Source: Paraburkholderia sp. BCC1884 (lineage in GTDB: Bacteria; Pseudomonadota; Gammaproteobacteria; Burkholderiales; Burkholderiaceae). Taken from it: a stretch of DNA of 64,000 nt. The stretch covers positions 62,001-126,000 of the forward strand of contig NZ_CAAJGL010000079.1 of NCBI RefSeq assembly GCF_900996225.1, read 5' to 3'. Positions 40,721-50,294 of the stretch are shown here, piece by piece (position 1 is the first letter of the stretch; each line of letters opens with the position of its first letter). The position numbers and the translations under genes were made by a program. The notes beneath the pieces were generated by a model. The model saw only the letters and a program-made list of their open reading frames with translations, ran no database searches and was not told the DNA's origin.

Positions 40721-41968
40721 ATGAGCATCACAGTAATCAGCGCCGGTAACGTACTCGATCTCGCGCAGGGCACGTGGCTCGAGCATCATCATGTCGTGAT
40801 CGAAAACGGCCAGATCGTCGAAGTCACCGACCGCCCCGTCGATCTGCCGAACGCACGCGTGATCGACGCGCGCGGCAAGACGGTGATGCCCGGTTTGATC
40901 GATTGCCACGTGCATGTGCTGGCATCGCGCGCGAACCTCGGCATCAACGCGACGCAGCCGAATATCCTCACCGCGATTCGCGCGTTGCCGATTCTGAAGG
41001 CGATGCTCGGCCGTGGTTTTACGACGGTGCGCGACGCTGGCGGCGCGGATTGGGGTTTGACGCAGGCGCTGGAAAGCGGCCTGATTCCAGGGCCGCGCAT
41101 TTTTCCGTCGGGCAAGGCGCTATCGCAAACGGGCGGTCACGGCGATTTCCGGCCGCGCGGCGATACGCTCGAACCGTGTTCTTGCGCTTTTCGCGCGGGC
41201 GCGATTGCGCGCGTGGTGGACGGCGTGGATGCCGTGCGTCTCGCGGTGCGTGAAGAGATTCAGAAAGGCGCCACGCAGATCAAGATCATGGCCTCGGGCG
41301 GCGTCGCTTCGCCAACCGATCCGATCGGCAACACCCAGTATTCCGAGGACGAGATTCGCGCGATCGTCGCCGAGGCGCACGCGGCCAACACCTACGTGAT
41401 GGCGCATGCCTACACGGGCCGCGCGATTTCGCGCGCGATTCGCTGCGGCGTGCGCACCATCGAACACGGCAATCTGGTGGACGAGGCGGCGGCGAAACTG
41501 ATGCACGAGCACGGCGCGTTCGTCGTACCCACGCTGGTCACTTACGACGCGCTCGCCAAACACGGTGCCGACTACGGCTTGCCGGCCGACTCGATTGCCA
41601 AGGTCGAAAGCGTGCGGCAGGCCGGGCGCGATTCGTTGGAGATCTACGCGAGAGCCGGTGTGCCGATGGGTTTCGGCTCGGATCTGCTGGGCGAAATGCA
41701 TACGTTCCAGAGCGACGAGTTGCGCATTCGCGCCGACGTGCTCGGCAACCTGGAAGCTTTGCGTTCCGCGACCACCATCGCGGCGGACATCGTCGCGTCG
41801 AGCGGTCGGCTCGGGGTGATTCAGGCGGGTGCGATCGCCGACATGCTGGTGGTCGACGGCGATCCACTCAAGGACATCAGCGTGTTGACGGGACAGGGCG
41901 AACGCATCGCCTTCGTTCTGCAACGCGGCGAAGTGGTCAGCGAGCGGGGCGCGGTCGCCTCGCGTTGA
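40721..41968 (+). CDS. Metal-dependent amidohydrolase (imidazolonepropionase/prolidase-like)
   Basis: 415 aa. The TIM-barrel metal site: H63 and H65 (CHVHVLA), a candidate bridging lysine in IKIMASGG, histidines in AHAYTG and EHGN, and the aspartate in GFGSDLLGE. The N- and C-terminal strands (VISAGNVLDL, VVDGDPLKDISVL) form the composite beta domain. Acts as cytosolic hydrolase on cyclic amides or Xaa-Pro dipeptides; substrate not deducible. GGAAGAGAG upstream of the ATG. Works with the adjacent transporter. Confidence 0.88.
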   Translation: MSITVISAGNVLDLAQGTWLEHHHVVIENGQIVEVTDRPVDLPNARVIDARGKTVMPGLIDCHVHVLASRANLGINATQPNILTAIRALPILKAMLGRGFTTVRDAGGADWGLTQALESGLIPGPRIFPSGKALSQTGGHGDFRPRGDTLEPCSCAFRAGAIARVVDGVDAVRLAVREEIQKGATQIKIMASGGVASPTDPIGNTQYSEDEIRAIVAEAHAANTYVMAHAYTGRAISRAIRCGVRTIEHGNLVDEAAAKLMHEHGAFVVPTLVTYDALAKHGADYGLPADSIAKVESVRQAGRDSLEIYARAGVPMGFGSDLLGEMHTFQSDELRIRADVLGNLEALRSATTIAADIVASSGRLGVIQAGAIADMLVVDGDPLKDISVLTGQGERIAFVLQRGEVVSERGAVASR

Positions 41969-42004
41969 TCCAGCGGTGTGCGTGCCTGACTCGTGAGCTT
42001 TGTT

Positions 42005-42916
42005 TCAGGCGCGCGCCGGGGCGACTCGCCATGCGGTCCAGCGCACCGTCGCCAGAATCGATGCGGCGACGATCAGTCCGCCGCCCATCCAGGCCGTCGC
42101 GGAAATCCTTTCTCCCAGCCAGATCGACGCGAATAGGGCCCCGAACGCCGGTTCGCTGCCCATGAGCAGCGACACGCGCGTCGGGCTGCTGCGTTTGATC
42201 GCGAAGTTCTGGGCGAAGAAGGCGAACAGCGTGCACGCGATCACCAGATAGGCAACGTAGCCCCAGAACGCCGCGTGTCCCGCCAGCGACGGCAACGGCT
42301 GCCACTGTTGCGAAGAAAACGCGCACGCCGCGATGGCGCTGCCGAACGCCACCACACCCGCCTGAACTGCCGTCACCGACAGGGCCGGCAGGGTCGAGTC
42401 GCGCATCACGCGCTTGGTCACGCAGACGGTCAACGCGCGCAGCAGGGCGGCGAGCAGAATCAGCGCGTCGCCGGGATTGAGGCTCAGTGCGCCGTCGCCG
42501 GCCAGCAACCAGGCTCCCAGCAGCGACAAGCCCACGGCCATCCACTCGATGCGACTCGGCCTGCGCGCGAGCAGCATCCATTCGACGAGCGGCGTCAGCA
42601 CGACACACAGGCTGATGAGAAACGCCGCATTGGCCGCGCGCGTCATCAGGATCCCAAAGGTCTCGCACAGAAAGATGCCGAGCAACAGCGCGCCTGCGAT
42701 CAGCACGCCGCGCAGCGTGCGGGCGTCGGCGGCGCGCAGATGGCGCAACGTCGGCGACAGGATCGCGAAGGTGATACCGAAGCGCAGAGCAAGAAGACCC
42801 AGCACCGGGTAAAACACCAGCGCGCTTTTGACGACGCCATAACTCGTGCCCCACACGACGGCGACGGCGAGCAACATCAGATCGGCGAGCATGAGTAGGC
42901 GATTGGATTTCGACAT
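42005..42916 (-). CDS. EamA-family (DMT) transporter
   Basis: 303 aa. Ten hydrophobic segments in two EamA repeats; the first begins LLMLADLMLLAVAVVWGTSYGVVKSAL (outline: AVVWGTSYGVVK), the second near VTAVQAGVV. SPTRVSLLMGSEPAFGALFA is the recurrent end of the second repeat. Inner membrane, probably an exporter of an amino acid or metabolite. Divergent from a LysR gene with 125 bp between, its likely regulator. Confidence 0.9.
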   Translation of the reverse strand: MSKSNRLLMLADLMLLAVAVVWGTSYGVVKSALVFYPVLGLLALRFGITFAILSPTLRHLRAADARTLRGVLIAGALLLGIFLCETFGILMTRAANAAFLISLCVVLTPLVEWMLLARRPSRIEWMAVGLSLLGAWLLAGDGALSLNPGDALILLAALLRALTVCVTKRVMRDSTLPALSVTAVQAGVVAFGSAIAACAFSSQQWQPLPSLAGHAAFWGYVAYLVIACTLFAFFAQNFAIKRSSPTRVSLLMGSEPAFGALFASIWLGERISATAWMGGGLIVAASILATVRWTAWRVAPARA

Positions 42917-43041
42917 GGCGGACCTCGAACGATGGAGCGTCTATTGTCGAGCTTTGCATTTGGCTTGATAATCGGGTCGTCGAGAACAACGTTTATGTCT
43001 CAGATGCATCAATCGACCGGCCGTATCCACGACTTCCATCC

Positions 43042-43998
43042 ATGAGCCCAACCCAGCTTTTCGCCTTGCTGCCGGATATGGCGGTGTTCGCGCGCGTCGT
43101 CGATGCCGGCAATTTTTCGGTGGCGGCGCGCCAGCTCGGCAGTACGCCCTCCACCGTGAGCCGCCAGATCAAACGTCTTGAAGACGCGCTCGCCACGCGC
43201 CTGCTCGAACGTTCGACGCGCACGGTGCGGGTGACCGAATCGGGCGCTCAGGTGGCGCGCTTTTGCCGCGACATGGTGAGCGCCGCATCGGGCGCAATCG
43301 ATGCCGCCGGTCAACTGGCCGCCAGGCCGCAAGGCAAGGTGAGCGTGAGCGCGCCGACCCAGTTCGCGCGGGCGGTGCTGCACCCGCTCGTCGCCGGTTT
43401 CCTGCGTGCTTACGACGAGGTGGATCTGCAACTCGTTTTCGCCGACCACGACATCGATCCGTTGGCCGACCAGGTCGATCTCGTGATCCGCCTGACCGAG
43501 CATCCGCCGCAGGGGCTCGCGGGGCGCAGGTTGGGCGTGGTGCGCTGGCTGCTGGTGGCGTCGCCGGCGTATTTGCAGGCGTGCGGAACGCCTGCCCAGC
43601 CGCGCGATCTGGTGAAACACGCTTGCATACACCTTGGCGAGTCCGTCGACGATAACCGCTGGCGCTTTCGTCGCGGCACGGAAACACAGAGCGTCGACGT
43701 GACGGGCCGCTATATCGCCAATCACGCCGGCGCACGGCTCGACGCGGCCTTGCAGGGCTTCGGCATTGCGTGCGTGCCGGAGTTCGCCGCCGCCGATTGC
43801 TTGCAAAGCGGCGCCTTACTCGAAGTGCTGCCGGAGTGGAATCTCGAAGCGCGCGCCTATGTCGGGTCGGTGTGGCTGCTGTATCCGCCCAACCGTTTTT
43901 TGCCACCGAAGGTGAGGGCGCTGATCGACTACCTTGTCGAACATCTCGATGCCCCGCATCTGTCCCGCGGTGTGGGTTCGAGTCCGGGACGCACGTAG
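43042..43998 (+). CDS. LysR-family regulator
   Basis: 318 aa. HTH FSVAARQLGSTPSTVSRQIKRLE; effector domain ~95-300. Divergent from the EamA transporter gene at 42916, so probably controls it. The C-terminal ~12 residues are a low-complexity extension. The downstream asparaginase begins 67 bp later and may be cotranscribed. Confidence 0.9.
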   Translation: MSPTQLFALLPDMAVFARVVDAGNFSVAARQLGSTPSTVSRQIKRLEDALATRLLERSTRTVRVTESGAQVARFCRDMVSAASGAIDAAGQLAARPQGKVSVSAPTQFARAVLHPLVAGFLRAYDEVDLQLVFADHDIDPLADQVDLVIRLTEHPPQGLAGRRLGVVRWLLVASPAYLQACGTPAQPRDLVKHACIHLGESVDDNRWRFRRGTETQSVDVTGRYIANHAGARLDAALQGFGIACVPEFAAADCLQSGALLEVLPEWNLEARAYVGSVWLLYPPNRFLPPKVRALIDYLVEHLDAPHLSRGVGSSPGRT

Positions 43999-44065
43999 AA
44001 TCACCGACCAGACATCCCCATCAAAAGCGACCGCGCGATATCGGTCGATTACGAGGAGAACCAGC

Positions 44066-45151
44066 ATGAGCAGTTTGCGCGAAACCGGGCCCATTGCGGC
44101 GACTGTCTATCGTGGCGAGTCGATCGAGAACACGCACCGGGCGCACATCGCGGTCGTCGACGCTGACGGCCGCCTGTTGCATTGGTTCGGCGACCCTTCG
44201 CGCATGACGCTGGCGAGATCCGCGGCCAAACCTGCGCAAGCGCTGGCGATTCTGGAAACCGGTGCGTTGGAACGTTACGGTTTCGACGCCGCCGACCTGG
44301 CCTTGATGTGTGCCTCGCACAGCAGCGAGGCGCGCCACATCGAGCGAGCGCGGGGCATGTTGGCGAAAGCGGGCGTCAGCGAAGCCGACATGCGTTGCGG
44401 CGGGCACCCGCCGTTATCGGACGCGGTGTACATCGACTGGCTCAAGCGCGACTTCAAGCCGGGCGCCGTATGCAGCAACTGCTCGGGCAAACACGCGGGA
44501 ATGCTGGCCGCCGCCCGCGCGCTGGGCGCACCGGTAAAGAACTACGAGCAACCGGATCACCCCTTGCAGACGCACGTCAAGCACACGGTCGCCGACGTCT
44601 GTGACTTACCGGACGACGCCGTGCACTGGTCGACCGACGGCTGCAACCTGCCGACGCCGGCCTTTGCGCTGGACCGCCTCGCGCGTCTATTTGCGAAACT
44701 GGCGAGTGCCGAGGACGAGTCATCGAAAGGCGCGACGCTTGCACCGCGCACATCCGCACTCGCCCGAATCTTCCGGGCGATGACGACCTACCCCGAGCTG
44801 ATAGGTGGCGAGGACCGCTTCTGCACGGAGTTGATGAGATCGTTCAACGGCGCGTTGGTCGGCAAGGTCGGTGCGGACGGGAGTTACGCGATAGGCGTGC
44901 GAGCGTCGGACCAAACGAGGAGTGCGGGCGCGAGGGGCGCACTGGGCATTGCAATAAAAATCGAGGATGGCAACGTGAGCGCGCTCTACGCATCGGTGGT
45001 GGAAGTGCTGACACTCCTGGGGATTGGCACAGCGGAGCAACGCAAAAAACTGGACCGCTACCACGCCCCAAAAATGCTGAACACGATGGGCCTGGCAACG
45101 AGCCACCTGAAATTCTCGATCACGCTGGACCGAGCCTCAGCACCAGCATAA
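44066..45151 (+). CDS. Asparaginase II family protein
   Basis: 361 aa from ATG 44066 with GAGGAGAA upstream; earlier in-frame codons overlap the LysR gene. The arrangement VYRGESIENTHRAHI (start), SAAKPAQALA, SHSSEARH, CSNCSGKHAGMLA and STDGCNLPTPA matches the bacterial asparaginase II (COG4448) type first studied in Rhizobium etli. Converts L-asparagine to aspartate and ammonia in the cytosol. No signal peptide. Confidence 0.92.
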   Translation: MSSLRETGPIAATVYRGESIENTHRAHIAVVDADGRLLHWFGDPSRMTLARSAAKPAQALAILETGALERYGFDAADLALMCASHSSEARHIERARGMLAKAGVSEADMRCGGHPPLSDAVYIDWLKRDFKPGAVCSNCSGKHAGMLAAARALGAPVKNYEQPDHPLQTHVKHTVADVCDLPDDAVHWSTDGCNLPTPAFALDRLARLFAKLASAEDESSKGATLAPRTSALARIFRAMTTYPELIGGEDRFCTELMRSFNGALVGKVGADGSYAIGVRASDQTRSAGARGALGIAIKIEDGNVSALYASVVEVLTLLGIGTAEQRKKLDRYHAPKMLNTMGLATSHLKFSITLDRASAPA

Positions 45152-45228
45152 AAAAGAGCGACCCTTCCACCGAGGGCTAATAGGCCACCACGAAGACCAC
45201 CACGACTTCAAGGAAAGGCCAAAGCCCA

Positions 45229-46191
45229 TCAAGCCACCGCCCCCAAAGCCTCCCGAATAGCATTGGCCAACTCGGCAGCGGCAAACTTGGCCACATACCC
45301 ATTAGCGCCTGCATTCTTCACATGAGCCTCATTGGCCGCCCCGGTAAGCGAGGAATGAATAATCACCGGAATATCCCGAGTTCGCTCATCAGCCTTGATT
45401 TGCCGGGTCAACATAAACCCATCCATCTCGGGCATCTCGAGATCGGTCAACACCAGCGCAATACTATCCTTGGCCCGCCCGCCAGAAGACTGCGCCTCCC
45501 GCGCCACTTTCTGCAAAGTAGTCCAAGCCTCCTCGCCGGTCTTGGTCATCACATAATCCGCTCCGATAGCTGTCAAAGCCTGCTCGATCAGCTTACGGGC
45601 GAACCCCGAATCATCCGCGGCAAGAATCTTCGCTCCAGGTCGAATCCCCAGCGCTTCCCCAACCGACGTGGGATCCACACTCGGATGCTGTGAAGGAAAC
45701 ACATCCCGCAACACCTGCTCGACATCGATCACCTGTGCGAGCCGCGAGTCACCGGTGTTGCCGTCGATCCGCGCAATGCTGGTCACCAGATTGCCGCCTG
45801 CAGCCCCTTCCGCGGACAGCACCTGATTCCATTCCAGCCGCACGATATCGTCGACCTCTTCAACCGCGAAGGCCTGCGTCGAGCGCGCGAACTCCGTCAC
45901 CAGCAGGATATTCAAACCGCGTGTCGGCGTGCATCCCATCAGGCGTGGCAAGTCGATCACCGGAATGATCTGGCCGCGAATATCCACCGCGCCCATCACA
46001 TAGGGCGACGAACCTGCAATCGGCGTGACTTGCGGCATCGTCGAAATTTCGCGCACCTTGAAGACGTTGATGCCGTAAAGCTCATGCGCGTCACTGCCAG
46101 GAACCGAACCCAACCGATACAGCAACAGCTCGAACTTGTTCGAACTCGTCAGGTTGCTGCGTTCGTCATGCGCGCGGTTGTCTACTGCCAT
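45229..46191 (-). CDS. cheV: Chemotaxis coupling protein CheV
   Basis: 320 aa. CheW-like domain ~15-170 (FKVREIS, GAVDIRGQIIPVIDLPRL), receiver domain ~190-318 with the acceptor aspartate in LTDLEMPEMDG and the acidic pair AADDS. Links chemoreceptors to CheA and is modulated by phosphorylation. GGAGAG six bases before the ATG. The upstream sequence has a sigma-28 promoter on the same strand. Converges with asparaginase; no clear terminator between. Confidence 0.92.
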   Translation of the reverse strand: MAVDNRAHDERSNLTSSNKFELLLYRLGSVPGSDAHELYGINVFKVREISTMPQVTPIAGSSPYVMGAVDIRGQIIPVIDLPRLMGCTPTRGLNILLVTEFARSTQAFAVEEVDDIVRLEWNQVLSAEGAAGGNLVTSIARIDGNTGDSRLAQVIDVEQVLRDVFPSQHPSVDPTSVGEALGIRPGAKILAADDSGFARKLIEQALTAIGADYVMTKTGEEAWTTLQKVAREAQSSGGRAKDSIALVLTDLEMPEMDGFMLTRQIKADERTRDIPVIIHSSLTGAANEAHVKNAGANGYVAKFAAAELANAIREALGAVA

Positions 46192-46593
46192 CGAGTCTCT
46201 CCAGAATTACGGTGCGAGCATGGCGCCGGGTCGTCGATAAGTTCGACGCAGGCGCGCGCTCTTCCTTTTTGTTATCGGCGCAACGCGCGGAAAATTCAGC
46301 GTTTTCAGGCACTTTCCAGAGATGTTCTGGTTAACGCGCAAGCACTATTCGAGCTCCAGAGTCTCTCGCGCCCCGACAGGTAAGGCGCGGCATTGATATG
46401 AAGGTTACCTAAGGTTACACAAGCGACACCGCCGTATCACATGGTGCACATCGCGGCTTCTAGAATCTTCAGCGATAAAAGCGTGGCGCCATGAATGCTT
46501 CGAAAGCTGACTGCAAGGTTGTGATTCAGTCATGACGACGCCCGAAGCGCACACGCATTGCAGTCGTTCACTTCCACCTCAAGGAAAAAATCC
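46192..46593. other. Divergent intergenic region cheV / DUF4142
   Basis: About 400 bp. Contains the sigma-28 promoter of cheV; further right a run with GAAGGTTACCTAAGGTTACAC holds two direct GGTTAC repeats 11 bp apart (near 46405-46420) of unknown role. No gene seen. Confidence 0.45.
46272..46298 (-). promoter_or_regulatory. Sigma-28 (FliA) promoter of cheV
   Basis: On the minus strand, TGAATTTT (46298-46291), an 11-bp spacer, then GCCGATAA (46279-46272). The -10 is a perfect consensus, the spacer is exact and the -35 matches 6 of 8 positions of TAAAGTTT. Start of transcription would be about 75 bases before cheV. Confidence 0.75.
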
Positions 46594-47151
46594 ATGACCC
46601 GTTTGCCTCTCGCCACTGTCACCAGCGCCTGCATGGCCAGCCTGCTTATCGCGACTGCGGCTCACGCGCAAACCGCGCCGGCCGCGGCAGCAGACGCCGG
46701 CCGTCTGCACGCCGCCGACCAATCGTTCATCGCGGACGGCACCAAAGACGTCGCCACACAGCGCGATGCCGCGCGTATCGCCACGTCGCGTTCGACGGAC
46801 CGCGACGTCAAGGCCTTCGCCGAACGCGTCTCGACGGACAACGCGAAAATCTCCGACGCGCTGCGCGCAGCCAGCCCGCGCGGGGTCGATGTGCCGAAGA
46901 ACGATCCCGATGCGGCGGTGCTCGCAAGCATCAACAATCTGCGCGGCGCGGATTTCGACAAGACCTATATCGAGCAGGTCGCGCTTGCCGGCGAGCAGCA
47001 CACGCTGTCGGCATTCCAGGCGGAAATCGCTTCGGGCCGCGACGATCAGTTGAAGGCGGTCGCGAAGCAGGCGCTGCCGACCATCCAGGAGCACTACGCG
47101 ATGGCGCAGGACCTTGCCAAACGCAAGCATCTGAGCACCACGGCGCAGTAA
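46594..47151 (+). CDS. DUF4142 exported protein
   Basis: 185 aa from ATG 46594, with AAGGA eight bases upstream. Signal peptide 1-26 ending AHA (TSACMASLLIATAAHAQ). The mature part is a DUF4142 four-helix bundle (SFIADGTKDVATQRDAARIA, FDKTYIEQVALAGEQHTL). Family is periplasmic, ferritin-like in fold, function unknown, often stress-linked. Confidence 0.88.
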   Translation: MTRLPLATVTSACMASLLIATAAHAQTAPAAAADAGRLHAADQSFIADGTKDVATQRDAARIATSRSTDRDVKAFAERVSTDNAKISDALRAASPRGVDVPKNDPDAAVLASINNLRGADFDKTYIEQVALAGEQHTLSAFQAEIASGRDDQLKAVAKQALPTIQEHYAMAQDLAKRKHLSTTAQ

Positions 47152-47369
47152 GGATCGGCAAAGGCCCGGCGTAACCCGGTCGGGCGACCGTCGGCGCGTC
47201 ATGTTGCGGCGTGACGCGCGCAGTTCGAATGCGTCTTTTCGGCGATAATCGGCAGCATCGTTTCGAGTCCGGTTCGCGCATCGTCTGTGCGAATCATCCA
47301 GTGCGAATCGACTCGCGCGTCTCGAAAGCATTCCGACGATTCCACGCGCATTCAATCGAAGCTCACCGT

Positions 47370-49082
47370 ATGGGCAAGCCTGCCAATCTGCCGCAACAGT
47401 TAGACCACATGCTTCGGCAAGCCGTCGCGCTTCAGCAGAACGGCGCACTGACCGAAGCCGAAGAACTCTATCGCGAGATTCTCGAACTCAAGCCGCGCCA
47501 TGCCGACGCGCTGCAATTGCTCGGCGCGCTCGCGTTGCAATCGGGCCGTCTGCTAGAGGGTGCCGATCTGCTTGAAAGAGCGCTCGCCCTCAACCCGAAG
47601 CAGGCGCCGGTTCACTCGAACCTCGCCTATGCGCTGAGCGCGCTACGACGTTTCGACGCAGCGCTCGTCAGCGCCGATCGCGCGCTCGCCTTGCAGCGTA
47701 ATTTTCCAGATGCGCTGAACAATCGCGGCAACGCACAAGCCGGTCTCGATCGGCCGCTCGAAGCGCTTGCCAGTTTCGATCGTGCGATAGCTCTTGCGCC
47801 GGAATTCGCGCAGGCCTGGAACAATCGCGCCTGCGTGTTGCGCGATCTGGGTCGCCCCGCCGATGCGCTCGCGAGCTGCGATCGTGCGCTCGCACTGCAG
47901 CCGCACTATCCCGACGCATGGAGCAATCGCGGCAATGCATTGAGCGATATGAACCAGCCGCAGGAGGCGGAGCGCAGTTACCGTCGCGCGCTCGAATTGG
48001 CTCCGGCCTTTGCCGATGCCTGGAACAACCTCGGCCTCACGCAGATCGATCTCGATCAGCACACAGAAGCGCTGTCGAGTTACGAACGCGCGCTGGCCGT
48101 CGACCCGGCCGCTGCGGAGACGCACTGGAACGAATCGCTGTGCCTCCTGCAGATGGGCGAATTCGAGCGCGGCTGGCGCAAATACGAGTGGCGCTGGGAA
48201 CGCAGCCGGATCAAAGCCGGCCAGCGCAGTTTCACCGAGCCGCTTTGGCTGGGCGATTTTTCGATCGACGGCAAAACGATTCTGTTGCACGCGGAGCAGG
48301 GCCTCGGCGACACGCTGCAGTTTTGCCGCTACGCCGCGCTAGTGTCGAAGCTCGGCGCAAAAGTCGTGCTCGAAGCGCCGGTCGAGTTGATGCGGCTCCT
48401 GACCACGCTCGACGGCGTGAGCCAATTGATCGAAGCCGGTCAGCCGCTGCCGCCATTCGATTGTCACTGTCCATTGCTCAGTCTGCCGCTCGCTTTCAAG
48501 ACCGATCTCGCCACTATTCCGTCGGCCACGCCGTATCTGTTCGCGAACGCGCAGGCCGCCGCGCGATGGCATGAACGGGTCGATGCGCAGGCACGAGGGC
48601 GTCTGAAAGTCGGGTTGGTGTGGGCGGGCGGCAACCGGCCGCACGTCGCCGAATTACGCAGGAACGACGCACGCCGTTCGATGACTTTCGAGCGCCTCGC
48701 ACCGCTTCTCGACGTGCCTGACGTGCAGTTCTTCAGTCTGCAAAAAGGCTCTGCCGCGCAACAACTCGGGCACGGCGAGGGCGCCCGGCAGGTGGTCGAC
48801 TTCACCGAAGAACTCGATGACTTCGCCGATACCGCGGCCCTGGTCGCCAATCTCGATCTGGTGATTTCCGTCGACACCTCCACCGCGCATCTGGCCGGCG
48901 CCCTGGACAAGCCGGTCTGGATTCTGAACCGCTTCGATACCTGCTGGCGCTGGATGCTGACGCGGACCGACACGCCCTGGTATCCGCGTGCGCGGTTGTT
49001 CCGGCAGCCCGCGCTGGGCGACTGGGACAGCGTGATGCAAGCGGCGCGCGCGGCACTTGCGGCGCTGAACTCGCCACCCTGA
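47370..49082 (+). CDS. TPR protein with C-terminal glycosyltransferase-like domain
   Basis: 570 aa. About seven TPR units from ~8 to 290 (e.g. AEELYREILELKPRHADALQLLG, PDAWSNRGNALSDMNQPQEAERSY). The C-terminal ~270 residues have ILLHAEQGLGDTLQFCRYA, KVGLVWAGG and DTSTAHLAGAL, the TPR-linked glycosyltransferase (GT9/GT41-like) pattern widespread in Proteobacteria. May glycosylate proteins or act in cell-envelope assembly; the acceptor is unknown. ATG 47370 chosen over the longer open frame. Confidence 0.85.
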   Translation: MGKPANLPQQLDHMLRQAVALQQNGALTEAEELYREILELKPRHADALQLLGALALQSGRLLEGADLLERALALNPKQAPVHSNLAYALSALRRFDAALVSADRALALQRNFPDALNNRGNAQAGLDRPLEALASFDRAIALAPEFAQAWNNRACVLRDLGRPADALASCDRALALQPHYPDAWSNRGNALSDMNQPQEAERSYRRALELAPAFADAWNNLGLTQIDLDQHTEALSSYERALAVDPAAAETHWNESLCLLQMGEFERGWRKYEWRWERSRIKAGQRSFTEPLWLGDFSIDGKTILLHAEQGLGDTLQFCRYAALVSKLGAKVVLEAPVELMRLLTTLDGVSQLIEAGQPLPPFDCHCPLLSLPLAFKTDLATIPSATPYLFANAQAAARWHERVDAQARGRLKVGLVWAGGNRPHVAELRRNDARRSMTFERLAPLLDVPDVQFFSLQKGSAAQQLGHGEGARQVVDFTEELDDFADTAALVANLDLVISVDTSTAHLAGALDKPVWILNRFDTCWRWMLTRTDTPWYPRARLFRQPALGDWDSVMQAARAALAALNSPP

Positions 49083-49165
49083 CCGGCACGCTCGCCGACG
49101 CGTTGACGGCAAGACGCGTAGACTGAATGTCCATTTATCGACGGCTAAGCCACGGAGATACATCA

Positions 49166-50191
49166 ATGGAATACAGACATCTGGGTGCGTCCGGTTTTCA
49201 GGTGCCGGTACTGAGTTTCGGTACGGGCACCTTCGGCGGCAAGGGCGAATTCTTTCAGGCGTGGGGCTCGAGCGACGTGGCGGATGCGCGTCGTCTGATC
49301 GACATCTGTTTCGACGCGGGCGTCACCATGTTCGACAGCGCGGACATCTATTCGAGCGGCGCCTCGGAGTCGGTGCTCGGTGAAGCGCTCAAGGGCAAAC
49401 GCGACAAGGCGATCATCTCGACCAAGGCGACCTTTCGTTTCGACGACACGCCGAATAACGTCGGTTCGTCGCGCTTCCATCTGATTCGCGCGGTCGACGC
49501 GGCGCTCAAGCGTCTGCAAACGGACTACATCGATCTGTTCCAGTTGCACGGTTTCGATGCGAGAACGCCGGTGGCGGAAGTGCTGTCGACGCTCGACGAC
49601 CTGGTGCGCGCGGGCAAGATCCGCTACACCGGCGTGTCGAATTTTTCGGGCTGGCATCTGATGAAATCGCAGGACGTCGCGGACCGTTACGGCTATCCGC
49701 GCTACGTCGCGAACCAGACTTACTATTCGCTGATCGGTCGCGATTACGAGTCGGAATTGATGCCGCTCGGTATCGATCAGGGCGTGGGAGCGGTGGTGTG
49801 GAGTCCGCTCGGCTGGGGGCGTCTGACGGGCAAGATCAAGCGAGGCCAGCCGCTGCCCGAGACGAGCCGTCTGCACAAGACCGCCGACATGGGGCCACCC
49901 GTGCCGGACGACTATCTATTCCGTGTGCTGGACGCAGTGGAAGATGTGGCGGCTGAAACGGGCAAGACGGTTCCGCAGATTGCATTGAACTGGCTATTGC
50001 AACGGCCAACCGTCTCCACGGTGCTGATCGGTGCGCGTAACGAGGAGCAGTTGCGGCAGAACCTCGGCGCGGTGGGCTGGAACCTGACGCCGGAACAGGT
50101 CGCAAAACTCGACGCGGCAAGCGCCGTGCGTCCCGCTTATCCGTACTGGCATCAGGAAGGATTCGCGGAGCGTAATCCGAAGGCGGTGTAA
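49166..50191 (+). CDS. Aldo/keto reductase
   Basis: 341 aa. Catalytic set: D in FDSADIYSSG with Tyr, K in STKATF, H in LFQLHGFD; the C-terminal cofactor region is STVLIGARNEEQLRQNLGAV. AKR superfamily NADPH-dependent oxidoreductase, TIM barrel, cytosolic. Family resembles AKR11/12 type sugar and aldehyde reductases. CGGAGA upstream of ATG 49166. Substrate unknown. Confidence 0.92.
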   Translation: MEYRHLGASGFQVPVLSFGTGTFGGKGEFFQAWGSSDVADARRLIDICFDAGVTMFDSADIYSSGASESVLGEALKGKRDKAIISTKATFRFDDTPNNVGSSRFHLIRAVDAALKRLQTDYIDLFQLHGFDARTPVAEVLSTLDDLVRAGKIRYTGVSNFSGWHLMKSQDVADRYGYPRYVANQTYYSLIGRDYESELMPLGIDQGVGAVVWSPLGWGRLTGKIKRGQPLPETSRLHKTADMGPPVPDDYLFRVLDAVEDVAAETGKTVPQIALNWLLQRPTVSTVLIGARNEEQLRQNLGAVGWNLTPEQVAKLDAASAVRPAYPYWHQEGFAERNPKAV

Positions 50192-50294
50192 GGCCGCTGC
50201 ATGACATGAAGACGCGCTTCGGCCCGACACTCGCTTCGCGAGCAAAGCCGAAGCGCGGTATCACGACCCGCTCATGCGCTACACGTGCGACGCC

